Counted from the stretch's first letter, positions 37,101 through 49,378 are shown. The stretch: 64,000 nt of DNA from Artemisia argyi (GCA_030686995.1 CM060681.1:162341333-162405332); one strand, 5' to 3'. Translations and numbers: made by a program. Notes: generated by a model not told the origin, from the sequence alone.

Positions 37101-37498
37101 GGCAGGACTTGCAACTGAGTGGATTCACGATGCCTTTGCTGTGTGATCATTTTTATAGGCTTTATTTGTTAGACAAACTCTATGAACTCACCAACCATTG
37201 TGTTGACACTTTAGCATGTTTATCTCAGGTTAGTAAGGCGATATCTAGTGCGTGGAACTTAGAGTCAAGCTGCATATTCTGAAGACTTACGCTTTTTATC
37301 ATTTACCATTCAAAACATTTTGTATACATTTATGTATCATACTTTGGAATCTCATGTTTGTAACTTTGAATTCATTAATCGAATGGTAACTTTTCAAAAC
37401 GTCTCATTTAGAGGTTGTTTTCTATAACTTGTACTTTGTATTATGAAGTAGCACCCCAGTAACACAGTCTTCCACTGCGGTATTTTGGGGGTGTTACA
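34171..37498 (+). repeat. 3' LTR of the short Gypsy element (3328 bp)
   Basis: Offset exactly 4020 bp from the 5' LTR. Substitutions only. Confidence 0.93.
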
Positions 37499-37640
37499 CA
37501 CTAGGGGATGAACATTGAGGTGGTGGAGATGGAGTGGTGTTGTCTTTATTTGTAAGATCAATGAAAAGTTGTTTGGGTGGAATGATGACAAGTTTTTCTT
37601 TCTTGGCATTGTTTGAATAGGTGGTTCTTGGTGATGACAT
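37499..37640 (-). pseudogene. 5' half of the third, Pro/Ser/Thr-rich ORF (split by Gypsy insertion)
   Basis: Unrecognised protein. Reading starts at ATG 37640 (MSSPRTTYSNNAKKEK) or at 37688; the TATA spacing favours 37640. A short basic segment and LVIIPPKQLFIDLTNKD are followed by a Pro/Ser stretch cut at 37499 by the Gypsy element. The other half is 29694-30145. Removing the insertion and one CACTA TSD leaves the frame uninterrupted, about 197 codons (or 213 from the upstream ATG), so the ORF was intact when the Gypsy element landed. Probably an accessory protein of the SIRE-like element; role unknown. Confidence 0.6.
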
Positions 37641-37697
37641 GATGATGGTTGATGAATGTTTGAGGATGATGGAATGTGAATTAAACATGCATGGAGA

Positions 37698-37704
37698 TTA
37701 TATA
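37698..37704 (-). promoter_or_regulatory. Candidate TATA box of the third ORF
   Basis: The - strand reads CCACTATATAATCTCC. It is only about 10 bp before the first ATG (37688) but about 58 bp before the second (37640), which favours the second ATG as the start. Confidence 0.5.
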
Positions 37705-37851
37705 GTGGGAAAACATGTTTAGAAGTGGAATTAATTTGAAATTGTATTGTTATATTCCAAAATCAGTTTAGTTTTTAAGGGAAATGGTAGTTGGGACTAG
37801 CAAAAGGGATCACAAGATGCAAAAGAAAACAGTGTAAAAACTGTTCCAGAT

Positions 37852-37926
37852 GGCCGGTCCCCTTAAATGGAAGCCGGTCCCCTTAATTTTAAGGGAGCCG
37901 CCCTTTATGATTTAAGGGGGCCGCCC
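37852..37926 (-). promoter_or_regulatory. Internal GC palindrome block upstream of the third ORF
   Basis: GCCGGTCCCCTTAA twice, 20 bp apart, then TTAAGGGAGCCGCC and TTAAGGGGGCCGCC 23 bp apart. This is the same forward-forward-reverse-reverse layout as in the LTRs. A TATATAA box (37698-37704) lies about 150 bp downstream on the - strand. Confidence 0.7.
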
Positions 37927-38086
37927 ATCTGACGACCCAGAAACCAAAATTTTCAAAAATTTTCTGGAAAAATATTATGTTCTGTTTTGTATTTGCAGCA
38001 AGCTCTATTTGGACATTTCACATTTGTTTTGGTCTATTAGAAAGCATACATGTCATATAGTTATTTAAACATTAACTAATCATGCA

Positions 38087-38195
<109 letters not shown>

Positions 38196-38345
38196 TAATA
38201 GAAGCATGCATTAAAAAGTATAAAAACCATCAAGTTAGCATCTTAAACAAATATTCAAATAACAAGTACTTCCGAATAAACTTCGGACAAATAGCACATA
38301 AGACATAAAAATTAAACATTGTTTAACAAACATAATCCAAGCACA

Positions 38346-39542
38346 TTATTTCTTTTTCTTCCCTAAGATGCCCTTCAAAGTTTTTCCGATAGACTTGAAG
38401 CCACCTCTAACTTCTTCATGCAAGCTCTTTTGTCTTCTAAGCATTTCGATAGTTCGTTCATGAAGCACTTCTTCATTTTGATCACTAGGAGATGGGGTAG
38501 AATACTCGGGATAGTCAAGATCCTCTAAATTGTCAACGAACTCAGAAAACGAAGGGGTACTAGCATCATGGATGTTTTCCTCCTCATCGTCATCGTCTTG
38601 CCTTGAGGATGATCCATGAAAGCTATGACGACGAGGTTTACCCTTGTCACTTCGAGTTTGTCGAGCTTGTTTTAGAGCGAGAGGACGTAGAGTGGGGTAG
38701 ATGGACTCATAGATACTATTGTCAAGATCGGGGTAGTACTCGATAACATGATAGATACGAGTAAGGAACATTCCATATGGAAGGTTGGCTTTGGGAGTTT
38801 TTCTAACACACTCAATCCGTTTGATAAAGAAGTAGGCCAAATTGTACGGCTTTTCGACAGCTATACAATACAACATGTGAGCAAGGCTAGCCGGGAGATG
38901 GTCCCGGTGACCTCCAGTACCAAACGCATTCTCACGAATGAGTTCTTCCCAACGCTTCATGTGAGGGCTTAATTCTTTGAGGAGAAGTTGGTATGGAGAG
39001 ATTTGAACGTTTTTGGATTTTATTTTTCGACTTGTGGTGGCACGATCTATACCAAGGACTTGACGAATTTCGTCGGGATGAGGAATTTCGTCGAGATAGG
39101 GACCGAAGGTTGGTCGATAGCGATTAAGAGATTCGAGGTCCCACTCGTTTGAGAAAACGACTTGACCTCTAAATGGAATTTGGAGGATATGACCAAATTA
39201 TTCGAGAGTTAGGGTGATAAATTCATTTTGAATCATGAAAGAGATGGTGATGAAACCAAGATCATTGGTTTGGACGGTGACTTGGCTATAGAAATCCATT
39301 ATGAAGCGAGGAATGATAGGTTCATTTATTTCATAAAGACAATTGAAGTTGATGCTTGAAAACAAGCGATTTATGTACTCGGATTGAGCAAAAGCAAGAT
39401 CTACTACACGTCCCTCATGAACATTTCTATCTTCAATTTGACGATAGATAAGTCCAATGGAAGGAGATGTGGTAGGGAGTTGGGAAACTTTAGGAATGTA
39501 GTATTTAGTGTGAGAAAGATCTTCGGTAGTTGCTTTGGGCAT
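38346..39542 (-). pseudogene. Second ORF of the SIRE-like element, putative plant-transposon-associated protein, one stop
   Basis: 399-codon frame from ATG 39542 to the stop at 38346, broken only by TAA at 39200-39198 (in LTLE*FGHIL, one base from a Gln codon). The N-terminal two thirds is globular, with MKRWEELIRENAFGTGGHRDHLP and MFLTRIYHVIEYYPDLDN. The C-terminal third is low-complexity: basic RSDKGKPRRHSFHGSSS, acidic DDDDEEE, Ser/Pro-rich, ending in a helix and Lys run (GKTLKGILGKKKK). It resembles the 'putative plant transposon protein' family often found in Asteraceae retroelement interiors (recalled, not searched). It is on the same strand as gag with its own upstream GC block and possible leader intron, so it may be made from a separate or spliced transcript. 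Function unknown. The start at 39542 is the first ATG after the acceptor. Confidence 0.7.
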
Positions 39543-39548
39543 TTTCAC

Positions 39549-40434
39549 CTAAACACATCAACAATACAAAAAGACCAAAATAAATATAAAGAAAGATAAA
39601 AATATATGTTTATTGTTAAGGCTTATGTTGGAACGTAAACATACTTCGTTACTAATCCTAAGAAGTAGATTACCATGTTCCTAAATATTGTTTTTAACTC
39701 GTTTTAGATATACTTTACGATGTTTAATGAGTAGTTATGGACAAATCCAAACGCTCCTTTAAACATCTTAATATATCGTGAAATTTACTAGATTTACATT
39801 AGATTGTAAAACTAGCTATTTCTTGCGAGTTTCTTATGCATGTGATTTATTTTTGAAAAAGATGGTTTGTATTTTTACTTAAAAATGTCATTTTTAGTAA
39901 TAAACCAAACGCTTCCTTAACTATTGACTTATACCACTAGTATGTCAATATATATATGAATTATATATCTTGACAAGTCCGATTAGTAATTTTTAGGTTT
40001 ATAATTATAACAAAGTTTTATAAAAATTATAATGACTATGTTTCGATATTATTTGGACATAATCCAAACACCCCTATATTGTGAACCAATATGAATTTTC
40101 TTAGTCGAAAGATGTAATTTCAATTTTTACAAGTTACAAAAGTATAATGTGATTAGTTTTAACACGTTTTCAAATCATTATTCAACAATGAGTTTACTAA
40201 AAATTTTGAAAAGGAGTGTATGAAATTTTTCAAAAATTTTCGACATGATAGTTTATAATAACTAGTTTCTAGTGTTGATTAATCATCCTAATCCTAGGGG
40301 AAGCATTTGGTTATGGAGTTTTAAGGCTTAAATCGAAAGAGATTATGAAATTTGACGAATTTTATAAAACATGCATAATCATGAGTATGATCAAATAAGA
40401 TAAAACTAGATGAAATGTGTTATGAAAAACTTAC
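39549..40434 (-). other. Possible intron in the 5' leader of the second ORF
   Basis: The donor TATT|GTAAGT (- strand, from 40434) and acceptor GTGTTTAG (ending 39549, 7 nt before the ATG at 39542) bracket 886 bp of AT-rich DNA without coding potential. Prediction from splice consensus only. Confidence 0.4.
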
Positions 40435-40623
40435 AATAAGTAATGATGATTGTGTTAGATGAATTTGCCCTTTGCGAATTAACTCGAATTATGTGATTTG
40501 TAAGTGATTTGAGAGGTTTTTGGGTTTTTGTTTTCGTCACAGCAGAAGCAGTGGAAGGGGGTATGAAAATGTGGAGTGTTTGGCAGAAGGAAAAAGGAGA
40601 AAAACGAATTTGAACAATCAGAT

Positions 40624-40699
40624 GGCCGGCCCCCTTAAACATTAAGGGGGCCGCCCTTCATTTGGCTGCCGGTCCCTTTAAACATTAAGGGGGCCGCCC
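40624..40699 (-). promoter_or_regulatory. Internal GC palindrome block upstream of the second ORF
   Basis: Two near-perfect hairpins in tandem: GCCGGCCCCCTTAA / TTAAGGGGGCCGCC, then GCCGGTCCCTTTAA / TTAAGGGGGCCGCC. They are the same words as the LTR block but arranged forward-reverse, forward-reverse. Downstream on the - strand is a pyrimidine-rich leader and a possible splice donor (GTAAGT at 40434). Confidence 0.65.
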
Positions 40700-40923
40700 T
40701 CCAAAATTCGATTTTTGTGATTTTGGGTTCTGGAAAGAGTAGAAAATTATTCATATGTATGTATTAGATTTATATTTAATCAAAAATACGTTGGATGATA
40801 TTCGCACGAAAGGAATTACTTGACACTTTTAATCGACAATTTGCCAACTAAATTTTCTTGATCGTTTCGGATGAATTTTATCAAGTTGTCAAGTACACGA
40901 GAATGTTATGGAAGGTTCATAAG

Positions 40924-40926
<3 letters not shown>

Positions 40927-41011
<85 letters not shown>
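40927..41011. repeat. (TA)n microsatellite
   Basis: Long TA tract. The Tyr-Ile open frames over it are artefacts. Confidence 0.9.
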
Positions 41012-41019
<8 letters not shown>

Positions 41020-41250
41020 GTATGGGCTTATAAGACGAGAATAAAGGAAGGAGACGAATGCAACGGAAGCCGGGAGTTTGTTTCATCCATAGATTTTTCG
41101 ACTCATCTCTCTTCATCAGCATGAGTGTTGTTGAACAATAAAGTTCAATAAGGCAAATGTGGGAAAGAAAAGGTTCGTAAACGAACAATTTCTAGTTCAA
41201 GAAAATCAACAAATGAGTTTTCTACGTTATAAGATCCTAGATATAACTAA

Positions 41251-41255
<5 letters not shown>

Positions 41256-41303
<48 letters not shown>
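41256..41303. repeat. (TA)n microsatellite
   Basis: TA tract between gag and the second ORF. Confidence 0.9.
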
Positions 41304-41307
<4 letters not shown>

Positions 41308-41541
41308 GATATTGTATAAGTAAATAAGTATATATATGTATAGAAGTAAAGACTGGAGAGAATAATGAACCAATCAAAAGCACATAAAAGCTAGATACTA
41401 AACTAAGCATGTATTTGTTTACAAGGAAATAAAAGGAAATGTGTACCTTTCATCTTCAATGCGTTAAACTTCAAAATCTTCAAAGGAGAGTCCGAACACG
41501 AGGTGACATCAAAGATTTCCATGTATGAATGGTGAAAGTTT

Positions 41542-43380
41542 TCACGTTGGTCCCCATGGTCTTATTTGACCAAAGTTGCTTGTCCCGAACATGTTATGTA
41601 TTTGACTTGGGTGCATATATGGTGGAAACATTCCCCATGGATTGAAGTTCCACATTTGTTGATTATTGTTAAAGTTTTGTCTACTTTGGTTTACTCTTGG
41701 TTGAGGTGTTTTAGGTCTAGGGTAAGAATTATGGGGTTTCCTAGGTGGTGGTGTTTTAGATCTTGTTTTAGTTTTGGACCATCCTACTTCGTTTTTTAAA
41801 GATGGTTTATAAAACGGTTTTATTTCTTCATTACTAGCTAGATGTATTTTCTTATCATTTATGAGTATATACTCAGGATTAGATTTTGAAGGTTTTAGTT
41901 CCTTGAATTCGCTTTCAAATTTAACATTTTTAACTTTACTTGTTGAGGCTTCGGTTGAGTTAAAACCTAGACCTGTTTTATCTCCGGAAATTATTTGAAA
42001 ACTTATAATTTTACTAAGTGAGTTACTACTATTTTCAAATTTATCAAGTTTACAAATTTCTTCCTTAAGTTTGTTGTTTTCACTTCTAAGCACTTGACAT
42101 GGTTTACATTCTTCAAAAGTTTCTTTACCTTTCTCAAGTTGATGTATTTTAATTTTTAGTTCAAGTACTTCATTTTCTAATTGGTTATTAATGTATTTTA
42201 GTGATTTGTTTTTAGCCATAACTTGTTGTCCTAGTTTGCATAATCTAATGTATTCACTATCTAAGTCTTTTACATCTAATGATAAATTTTCATCACTAAA
42301 ATATTCGGTTTCGGAACGTACCTCACTTGATGTTTTAGCCATGAGACACTTTTCTTCCTTTGTTGTTTCTTTCTCATCTTCATCACTATCACTCCAAGCA
42401 CCTCCAACAAACGCTCTTTGATTTTGATCTCTTGTCATCATTGGACATTTTCCAATAAGGTGATTCGGATCACCACACTTGAAACATTTTCTCTCATTCT
42501 TGCTATACTTGTCATCATTATTCTTTTGAGATGTTCTTCTTTCATCGTGTGGTTGTCTAACGAATTTTCCTCGCCTTTTGAAGAATTTCTTGAAATCTCT
42601 TACGGCCATGGCATATTCTTCGTCTTCGCTTTCGGAAGATGAGCTATCTTCGTTGTTGGATTCCTTTCTAGCTTTCAAGGCGATTGACTTGCTTTGCTCT
42701 CGTTTTCCTTTAACCATTTCGGAATCCTTCTTTATTATAGCTTCGTAGACTTTTAAATTACTAATTAATTCATCAAGTTGTAGCGTTGATAGGTTCTTCG
42801 ATTCTTCAATAGCCATCACTTTAGCTCTCCATTTTGGGTGAAGAGCTCTAAGAAACTTCCTAACAAAATTCTTACTAGAGAAATTCTCATCAAGTGCTTT
42901 TAAACTTATGATTGTGGTGTTGAATCTAGCAAAAGCATTATCAATTGATTCCTCTTCCGGAATCGTGAATTACTCATATTGTTGAACAAGTAGATCTATT
43001 TTGTTATCTTTGACTTGATTATTACCTTGGTGGGTTATTAACAAAGAGTTCCAAATTTCTTTTGCGGTTTCACACATAAAGATCCTTTCGTATTCTTTAC
43101 GTGGTAGCGCATTTTAAATAACCATTTTTGCTTCATTATTTTTAGCAAGTTTTCTTTTTAAATCATCATTTTGTTTTTCAAAAGGTACGATTTCATCTTT
43201 CTTAGTTTCGGGGTTATTTTGAATAGGTAAAAAATCACCATTGGTAATAATATGCCAAAGATCTAGATCTTTTGATTTCACATAAGTTTCGAATCGATTT
43301 TTCCAATATAAAAACACATCACTTTCAAATAGTGGTGGTCTTTGCATAGATTGCCATTCTAAATATTTTTCAGATTCCAT
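41542..43380 (-). pseudogene. gag: Gag of the SIRE-like Copia element, two in-frame stops
   Basis: 613-codon frame from ATG 43380 to TGA 41542. It is broken by TAA at 43116-43114 and TAA at 42972-42970, each one base from the residue I expect (Tyr and Gln). Domain order: N-terminal Copia gag region (PPLFESDVFLYWKNRFETYV), capsid-like part with [15 protein letters not shown], a basic region, then a CCHC zinc knuckle (CX2CX4HX4[17 protein letters not shown], about residues 111-126 of the open 3' part), a long coiled-coil segment and a Pro/Asn/Trp-rich tail. It packages the element RNA. It sits about 70 bp from the LTR and PBS. The pol that normally follows in frame is missing. AAAG|GTACAC about 100 bp after the stop could be a splice donor (inference). 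Confidence 0.88.
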
Positions 43381-43432
43381 AGATCATTACAAGTTTTAAA
43401 ATACAATATATTTTAAAGATCTTGCTAGACGT

Positions 43433-43446
43433 GGCTCCTGATACCA
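43433..43446 (-). other. Primer-binding site of the SIRE-like element
   Basis: The - strand reads TGGTATCAGGAGCC, close to the initiator-Met tRNA complement, two bases from the LTR end. Confidence 0.8.
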
Positions 43447-43448
43447 AT

Positions 43449-43993
43449 TGTGGAAAACTAGAAGGGGGGGTTGAATAGTTTTACGTCATTTTAAATTTAT
43501 AAACACAAGTTTGTTTTAAAAACTTCGATTCTAGTTTATGTGAATTCAATACTTGCACTATATGAACAATTGTATGGTAACTAACTAACAAAACTAATAT
43601 AGTAAAGGTAAATAAATAAGTAATGAGAAGAGTTAGAAAGATCAAACCACAACACAAGGATTTATAGTGGTTCGGCTACAAGGACACCTTCCTTGTTCCT
43701 ACTCCACTCCCCGAGTCACATACTCGAGAGTTTTCTTCACTATGTCAACAAACTTCCTTTTGGCGGAGAAAACCTTACACACCAATTTACACACCACACA
43801 ACTTCACAACTTGATCACGCCTTCTACACAACTTCTTCACACCAATATACTACACACCAATCTTCTTCACAACTATCTTCTACACACCAATCTTCTACTT
43901 CACACCTATCTTTACAACTATCCTACTTCACTACTTATCAACTTCTATTATCTACACAACTAATCATAAGCACAACACAATATTCACAAATGA

Positions 43994-44081
<88 letters not shown>

Positions 44082-44799
44082 TATGCACAACTATTGTTCA
44101 ACACCTCTTGAGCTTGGTTGTAGAGAGAGTGTTCTTCTTTTGCACTTTGGATGAGAATGGATGATTAGAGATTGAATCACTTGAAACAAGGATTAATATA
44201 CTAATGATCAAAGGATTTTAGAGAATGTTTAGAGAGTTATAGATCTGAAAATTTTGTGCAAAAGGTAGGGAAAAATTCCAGAATTAAGGTGGTATTTATA
44301 GGAGAAGAATTCTGACAGTTTCTGACAGGGGAGCCTGGCCGGTTCCTTTAAATCATGGCCGGCCCCCTTAAAATTAAGGGGACCGCCCCTTATAATTAAG
44401 GGGGCCGCCCAACTGTAACGGCCAGAAAACTTGTCTTTTAGTGGGGAAAGTTTATTTGGTGAAAAACTAACTAATTTTGGTTAAATATTTGAAATCATAT
44501 ATTTAGTATGATTAAAACATTTTTCTTTATTACCAAAAGTGGTTTTCAAAAATATATAATATGTTTATATGATTAAATAAACTTTGTGTTAATTAATTAA
44601 CTACCCCTTTGATCATGAGATGTATTAAGCACTTGTTTATCCATACCTTAAGTGATTAAGTTGGATATAGTGATATAAACTAGCTTAATACTTGTTTACG
44701 TAGTAATTATACGATTGACGATTTTACATTTTGTGATCGTCAAAATATAGAGATATCGAAAGATATGAATAACGTTTTCACACATTATTTATGTCAACA
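43449..44799 (-). repeat. 5' LTR of the SIRE-like element (1351 bp)
   Basis: On the - strand it runs TGTTGACATAAATAATG...CTAGTTTTCCACA. It carries the GC palindrome block (44337-44410), a TATAAATA box just downstream of it, a second TATA (43660-43666), and a TA tract (about 43997-44078) that is short in the other LTR. Confidence 0.93.
44337..44410 (-). promoter_or_regulatory. GC palindrome block in the 5' LTR
   Basis: Copy of the block at 28774-28847 with three substitutions, placed the same way upstream of a TATAAATA box. Confidence 0.75.
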
Positions 44800-44804
44800 G
44801 ATTG

Positions 44805-45865
44805 CAAGTTTCAAAAACTTTGTAAAACTAAATCAAAATACTTAGTTTTGAAAATGGTTTGTGTTTCATTTTAAGTTTTTAGAAAACTATTTGCAATTTA
44901 CATATGATCACAAGATATATATAAAGCAAAATCACAAACACACAACCACAATATGCAAAGCCTCAACCGATACAAAAATATATGCTCGGTCTCGTGAGCA
45001 ATCACGATAACCAAGAATCAACTAGGGACAAACCACAAAACCACACGGAGGACTCCCACTTGCTCCAAGACAATCAAGAGCAAGTAGAAACCCCATTATG
45101 CACATGAAAAGTAGTTGTTGTCCTTCCAGAATTTCTATGTTCGGAGGCCCAAACGACCTAGAAGGAGGCTTTCCCGAGCTTAGCTCAAAACTAGAAAGTT
45201 TTAGGCCCATGTCTTTTGTACCAGAAAAAACAATTTTAGCCAAAAAAAATCCTTACCAATCATCGGGAAACTCCGTTTTACCAACTGGTGTCCCAACAGT
45301 CATTTTCGGCAAAAATGTCTTTAACTCTTTCGCCTTTCACCACCAAGCCACGATTACATGATATTAAAAGTAAAATACAACTTATCTAATTTATACTTAC
45401 TGTAAAAGTACCCAAACAATGGCTACAACCAAAAAGAATATCATTACATAAATGCCGAAACAATGGCAAAAACCCCAAAACACGAAATTTAAACAACATT
45501 CACAACAATCCAAGGAACAAGTGGTCTAGGTTTTCACCGGCTTTGTGTATATACATAATAATACCATAATATTATGATCAAGACATGGTGTTGGCTAATT
45601 CCATGGACAAACATGCATGTATTTTCCATGGATATATAAATAAAATTGCAAAAATTGAAATTTCAGCCAACAAAACAAAGAAATTAATTGACAAGAATTA
45701 AAACCCCATTTGGTACTTGTGTCAAATGGCCTTAGGTTCAAAACCCACTGATATTTGGACCTTCTAATTATCATTTTACAATAGAAAATTAAGCCTTAGG
45801 GCCTGATTTGAAATCGTTTCATAAATCGACCAAAAAAGTGCTTTTTAGGCCATTTTACACATAAT
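44805..45865 (-). other. 5' leader region of the LARD-like element
   Basis: Lies between the element's PBS and the SIRE-like insertion. A 73-codon - strand frame (45022-45243, SFELSSGKPPSRSFGPPNIE) has no recognised homology; I treat it as probably non-coding. Confidence 0.5.
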
Positions 45866-45879
45866 GGCTCGTGATACCA
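45866..45879 (-). other. Primer-binding site of the LARD-like element
   Basis: The - strand reads TGGTATCACGAGCC, one mismatch from the initiator-Met tRNA complement TGGTATCAGAGCC plus a one-base insertion. It lies next to the LTR. Confidence 0.65.
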
Positions 45880-45880
45880 C

Positions 45881-46625
45881 TATAGGTGATGATGAATATA
45901 GAAACATATATGAATTAATCAAACTCAACAGAAAACATCACCTAACAAAGATCCATATAGCCATATGATCAATCAAAGAATAAACAAAATGGTTATACCT
46001 TTGTAGCGTGCAATGGAAGTCACCAACAATGTCACCACCCACGAATGGAGTAAGAAACCAAATGATCAATAAGGTTGATCATCTTTATGATGAAACACAC
46101 TACACTTCACCAATAACCATTTGATGCTAGTAAAGACTAGTAACCTATGTTTTAGAACATAAAAGAGTATGTTAAAAAATCAAAAGAGAATCAAAACAAA
46201 ACACACCCTTAACAAAGGGGGGGGGGGGCATAATGAGAGAGAGAGAGAGGTAATTGAGTGATTTGCTCCAATCACATTTAATGTGTAAATCATTCCATTT
46301 AATTACTAGTTAATTTAGTCATTCAAATAAATGTTACACATAAGTCCTTCTAAAGTCACTTTAGCTCTTTTTGGTCCTTTACAAGGCATGGCCATGAGAT
46401 GGGCCTACAATGGGCTTGCTCATTATTGGTCCAGTCCAAAAACACTAAGTCTAACTTCGCGTTTAACGGCCCGTTATTGATTCCGAGTTACGTAGTCGTT
46501 TATACATTGTAAATACGATAAATACAATCTATAAAATGGTATCTCTGTGTATAAGTGTATGACCCTATAAGCTCACATATGTCTAGCCATATAATTATTC
46601 ATTATGACACGAGCATACTCCAACA
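45881..46625 (-). repeat. 5' LTR of the LARD-like element
   Basis: 745 bp, ends CTCCAACA on the + strand. Aligns along its whole length with 11128-11872 plus 13000-13010. Confidence 0.8.
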
Positions 46626-46656
46626 GCTAGTTTCTAGGGTTGTTTTCTTGTGACAT
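46626..46656 (-). pseudogene. 5' start of the split acidic ORF
   Basis: ATG at 46656 (reading left) opens MSQENNPRN, then runs into the insertion at 46625. Upstream is a plausible plant 5' leader (CT/CA-rich) and a TATATATA box at 46771-46778, about 115 bp from the ATG. The rest of the ORF is at 10778-11127. The assignment is an inference from orientation, insertion boundaries and context. Confidence 0.45.
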
Positions 46657-46770
46657 TTTTGAGAGAATTTGTGTGCGTGTGATGTGTTTTTTTAAGAGAA
46701 GTTGTGTGTGTGAGATTTTATTTTTTATTTATTTATTTATTTTTATTTTTTTTTAATGCAAATGTAGTGA

Positions 46771-46778
46771 ATATATAT
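46771..46778 (-). promoter_or_regulatory. TATA box of the Harbinger-borne ORF
   Basis: TATATATA (read on the - strand in CCTATATATATTCAC), followed by a pyrimidine-rich leader and the ATG at 46656. Confidence 0.45.
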
Positions 46779-47013
46779 AGGGAAAAATGATAGGGTTTGT
46801 TTTGAAAAAATAAAAAGATGTAGGTGACTGGAGAGAGAACGCTGACATGACGGATAAAATGGGGGTCAATCTCACCTACTATGTCTAGCCTAAACAACAT
46901 AGTATTCTGTAGCACAAAACAACCAGGAAATGAGCTACCTACGACGATGCTATAACCATTTAAGAAGAAGCAATCACCGACACAACCTTAATGTGTTTGG
47001 CGTGGGCTTATAA

Positions 47014-47298
47014 GGCTGCCTACCGTAAGGAAGTCGATCGACCCTCATTTACCTGCCACATCAGCTTTCTTTCTTCAGCGACTTACAGACGACTTTTTGC
47101 CACAGTAGTGGCGACCTTTAATAAAATTAATTAGAAAGTGAAAGTTTTGTTTTTATGTGTGTTTGTGTCGATCGTATATACGACCGAAATCATCAAAAAA
47201 AAAAAAGAATCGACCTACATGTGACCAACTAGCAACTGTAAGTCGATAGATCGGGACCAAAAAGTTGATCGATCATTTTCTCCTTACTACGAGTAGCC
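47014..47298. mobile_element. Harbinger-like MITE, 285 bp
   Basis: Imperfect inverted ends GGCTGCCTACCGTAAGGA and (complement of right end) GGCTACTCGTAGTAAGGA are flanked by TAA (47011-47013, 47299-47301). GATCGATC words are subterminal. It shares TIR style with the element whose right end is at 46890, only 123 bp away. Confidence 0.75.
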
Positions 47299-49378
47299 TA
47301 AGAAACTTATATTGGCTTAGCTTATAAATAATTGTTTGTCACACAGTCTAATGAAAACTTATAAAAGTTAGAAGCCTCTATAAGCCTAAGCCTATTAAAA
47401 CGGGTTTATGAGAGCTTATAGTTGGTCAAATTATTAAAATACTCTTTAAAATATAATGGATTAACACGCAAAAGTTTGAATATATCAAAATTTTAATTTG
47501 ATGGATTTTTATGCTAGTCTACATTAATAAACTCCAGCTTTAACTAATTCACCAAACAACCTTCAGTTTATAATATACGCCTCAGCTCTAGTCCAAGCTC
47601 AAACCTCAACTTCAGCTTCAACTTCAACTCCAGCCCCCGCTCCAGCTCACCAAAGATACCCATAGTAAGCTAAACAAACACTTATTTAGACCCCGTTATC
47701 TATAAGTTAATATTACGACTACACATAACTAGTATTAAGTGAAGTTTAAGCAACTTGTACAGAAAGTTCACATGACAAGTTTATCAGAGTAATGCTACAT
47801 CTATATAAATTTTACAAAAATAAATTCACATATTGATGTGTCATGATCGTATATCGTATTATCTCTCTTTCTTTAAAACCTTTTCTCTTATCTGTATCTA
47901 CAAATTAACATACACATCGTTGTGTGGATTTTTTTTTGGTAAATTTCTTGTAAACGTAGCATTTTTCATTTTATCACATATAAGTCAACTTCAATGTGCA
48001 TTTTAATTATTACACATAATTACCTGCCAATATTATTTAACAATAGACCTTACAATTTAAAAAATATTGCATATGAGAATAGAAAAATAAAATAATAGAA
48101 CAAAAAAGAGAACCTATTAGTTGACAAAATGGATGCATGTAACATTTTATTAGGTAAAAACAAGATCCAGGTCCATCTAGAAAAGAATTGATGATTTTTT
48201 TTTTTCTTTTTTTTTTTTCATTTTTTTTAAATAGTTTTTCTATACTTTTCTTATAAAACAGATGAATATAGAAATTAACACATATGCGAGATAGTGGTAA
48301 AATGATAACTAATATGAGATTGCATATAATTTGGGGAAATTTAGAGTGCGTTTAATTAGAGAAAATTTCTAAATTTTTTATTTTCAGTTTTGTAAAAATA
48401 AAGAGCAGATTGAATTTTCACAAAACGTAAAAAAACGTGTTCATGTGACAATGTTTTCTATTTTGAAGAAAAGAAGGAGAGTTACAAAGGACACAAACAC
48501 AACACAATAATATGTATTGTAGTTTCCCTTACTAAGTTGAGAAATGCATGTTTTTGTGTTTTGTAAAAAATGTGTTGGAAAAAGTTTGATTTGAACGCAT
48601 TCTCTAGTTTTCTTGTTTGATATATGAAACATTTTATACAAAAAAAATTGTTTTTTTTTTTTCCAACTAAACGTACCCAATTTTTAATTGTCCAATGAAC
48701 ATTGTATTCAATTGTTAATCAAGATGTTCCGTTAATACTCCTTAACTCGAATCATGGTATGCTTCTATTTACTATTTACTTAGATTTTGGCTCGTTAGAC
48801 ATATTTCTATATTAAAAAGTGAGATTGTTGTATCATTTAGGATATAGTAAACTACACCCTTCGTTCTTGTGGTTTGCATTGATCGACAAATTTCATTTTT
48901 TGACTGAAAAATGTATCATAACTCTTTAAATGCGAAACGTCATATATCGTAGGTCTTTCACTTTAACGGCTCAAACTAACTCTTGTTATACTCCCATGCA
49001 TGATACCCATGCAAGGGTATTCACGTCTTTTCCCTCCCACGGAACGATTTAGTTTACTTTTCTTTTTTAATTTGCATGTCTCTTCATGTTTACTCTCACA
49101 TTATGAACCATCTCCCTCATCTCACCTAATATGTGTTTTAAATGGTATAGATTGATTGACATCTCAAACCATTTGTTTTGTGCATTTTCTTAGGACTCGT
49201 ACATGGCTTTTACCCCAAAATTCAAATCCCTCTCACCTCGGTGGGTTTCGTGGAATCGTGCCATTCATCAACTTTTATGAGCCACATGTTCCTTTGTTTT
49301 CTCGTACTGTTATGTACTTTTATGTTTTAAATAATGAATTAGATTTTAATTTACATATAAAATATATTTATTTTAAAA

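Larger units (their letters stand above)
30151..37498 (+). mobile_element. Gypsy (chromovirus-like) element with giant LTRs and a 692-bp interior
   Basis: Identical-length LTRs (30151-33478 and 34171-37498, 3328 bp each) start TGTAACAATTCGC and end GGGGGTGTTACA. The exact TSD is CACTA (30146-30150, 37499-37503). The PBS is TGGTATCAGAGA and the PPT precedes 34171. The interior 33479-34170 has no coding capacity. I count 49 substitutions and no indels between the LTRs (about 1.5%), so the deletion-derived form was mobile and recent. LTR termini, the GGGACGAAGTT motif before the PPT and LTR size suggest the Tekay/Del chromovirus group (recalled). It uses proteins of a full-length relative. Confidence 0.93.

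Noticed and set aside
45022..45243. 73-codon frame (- strand) in the LARD-like leader
   Set aside because: No recognised family and no sign of selection from one sequence; kept only as a note in the leader feature.
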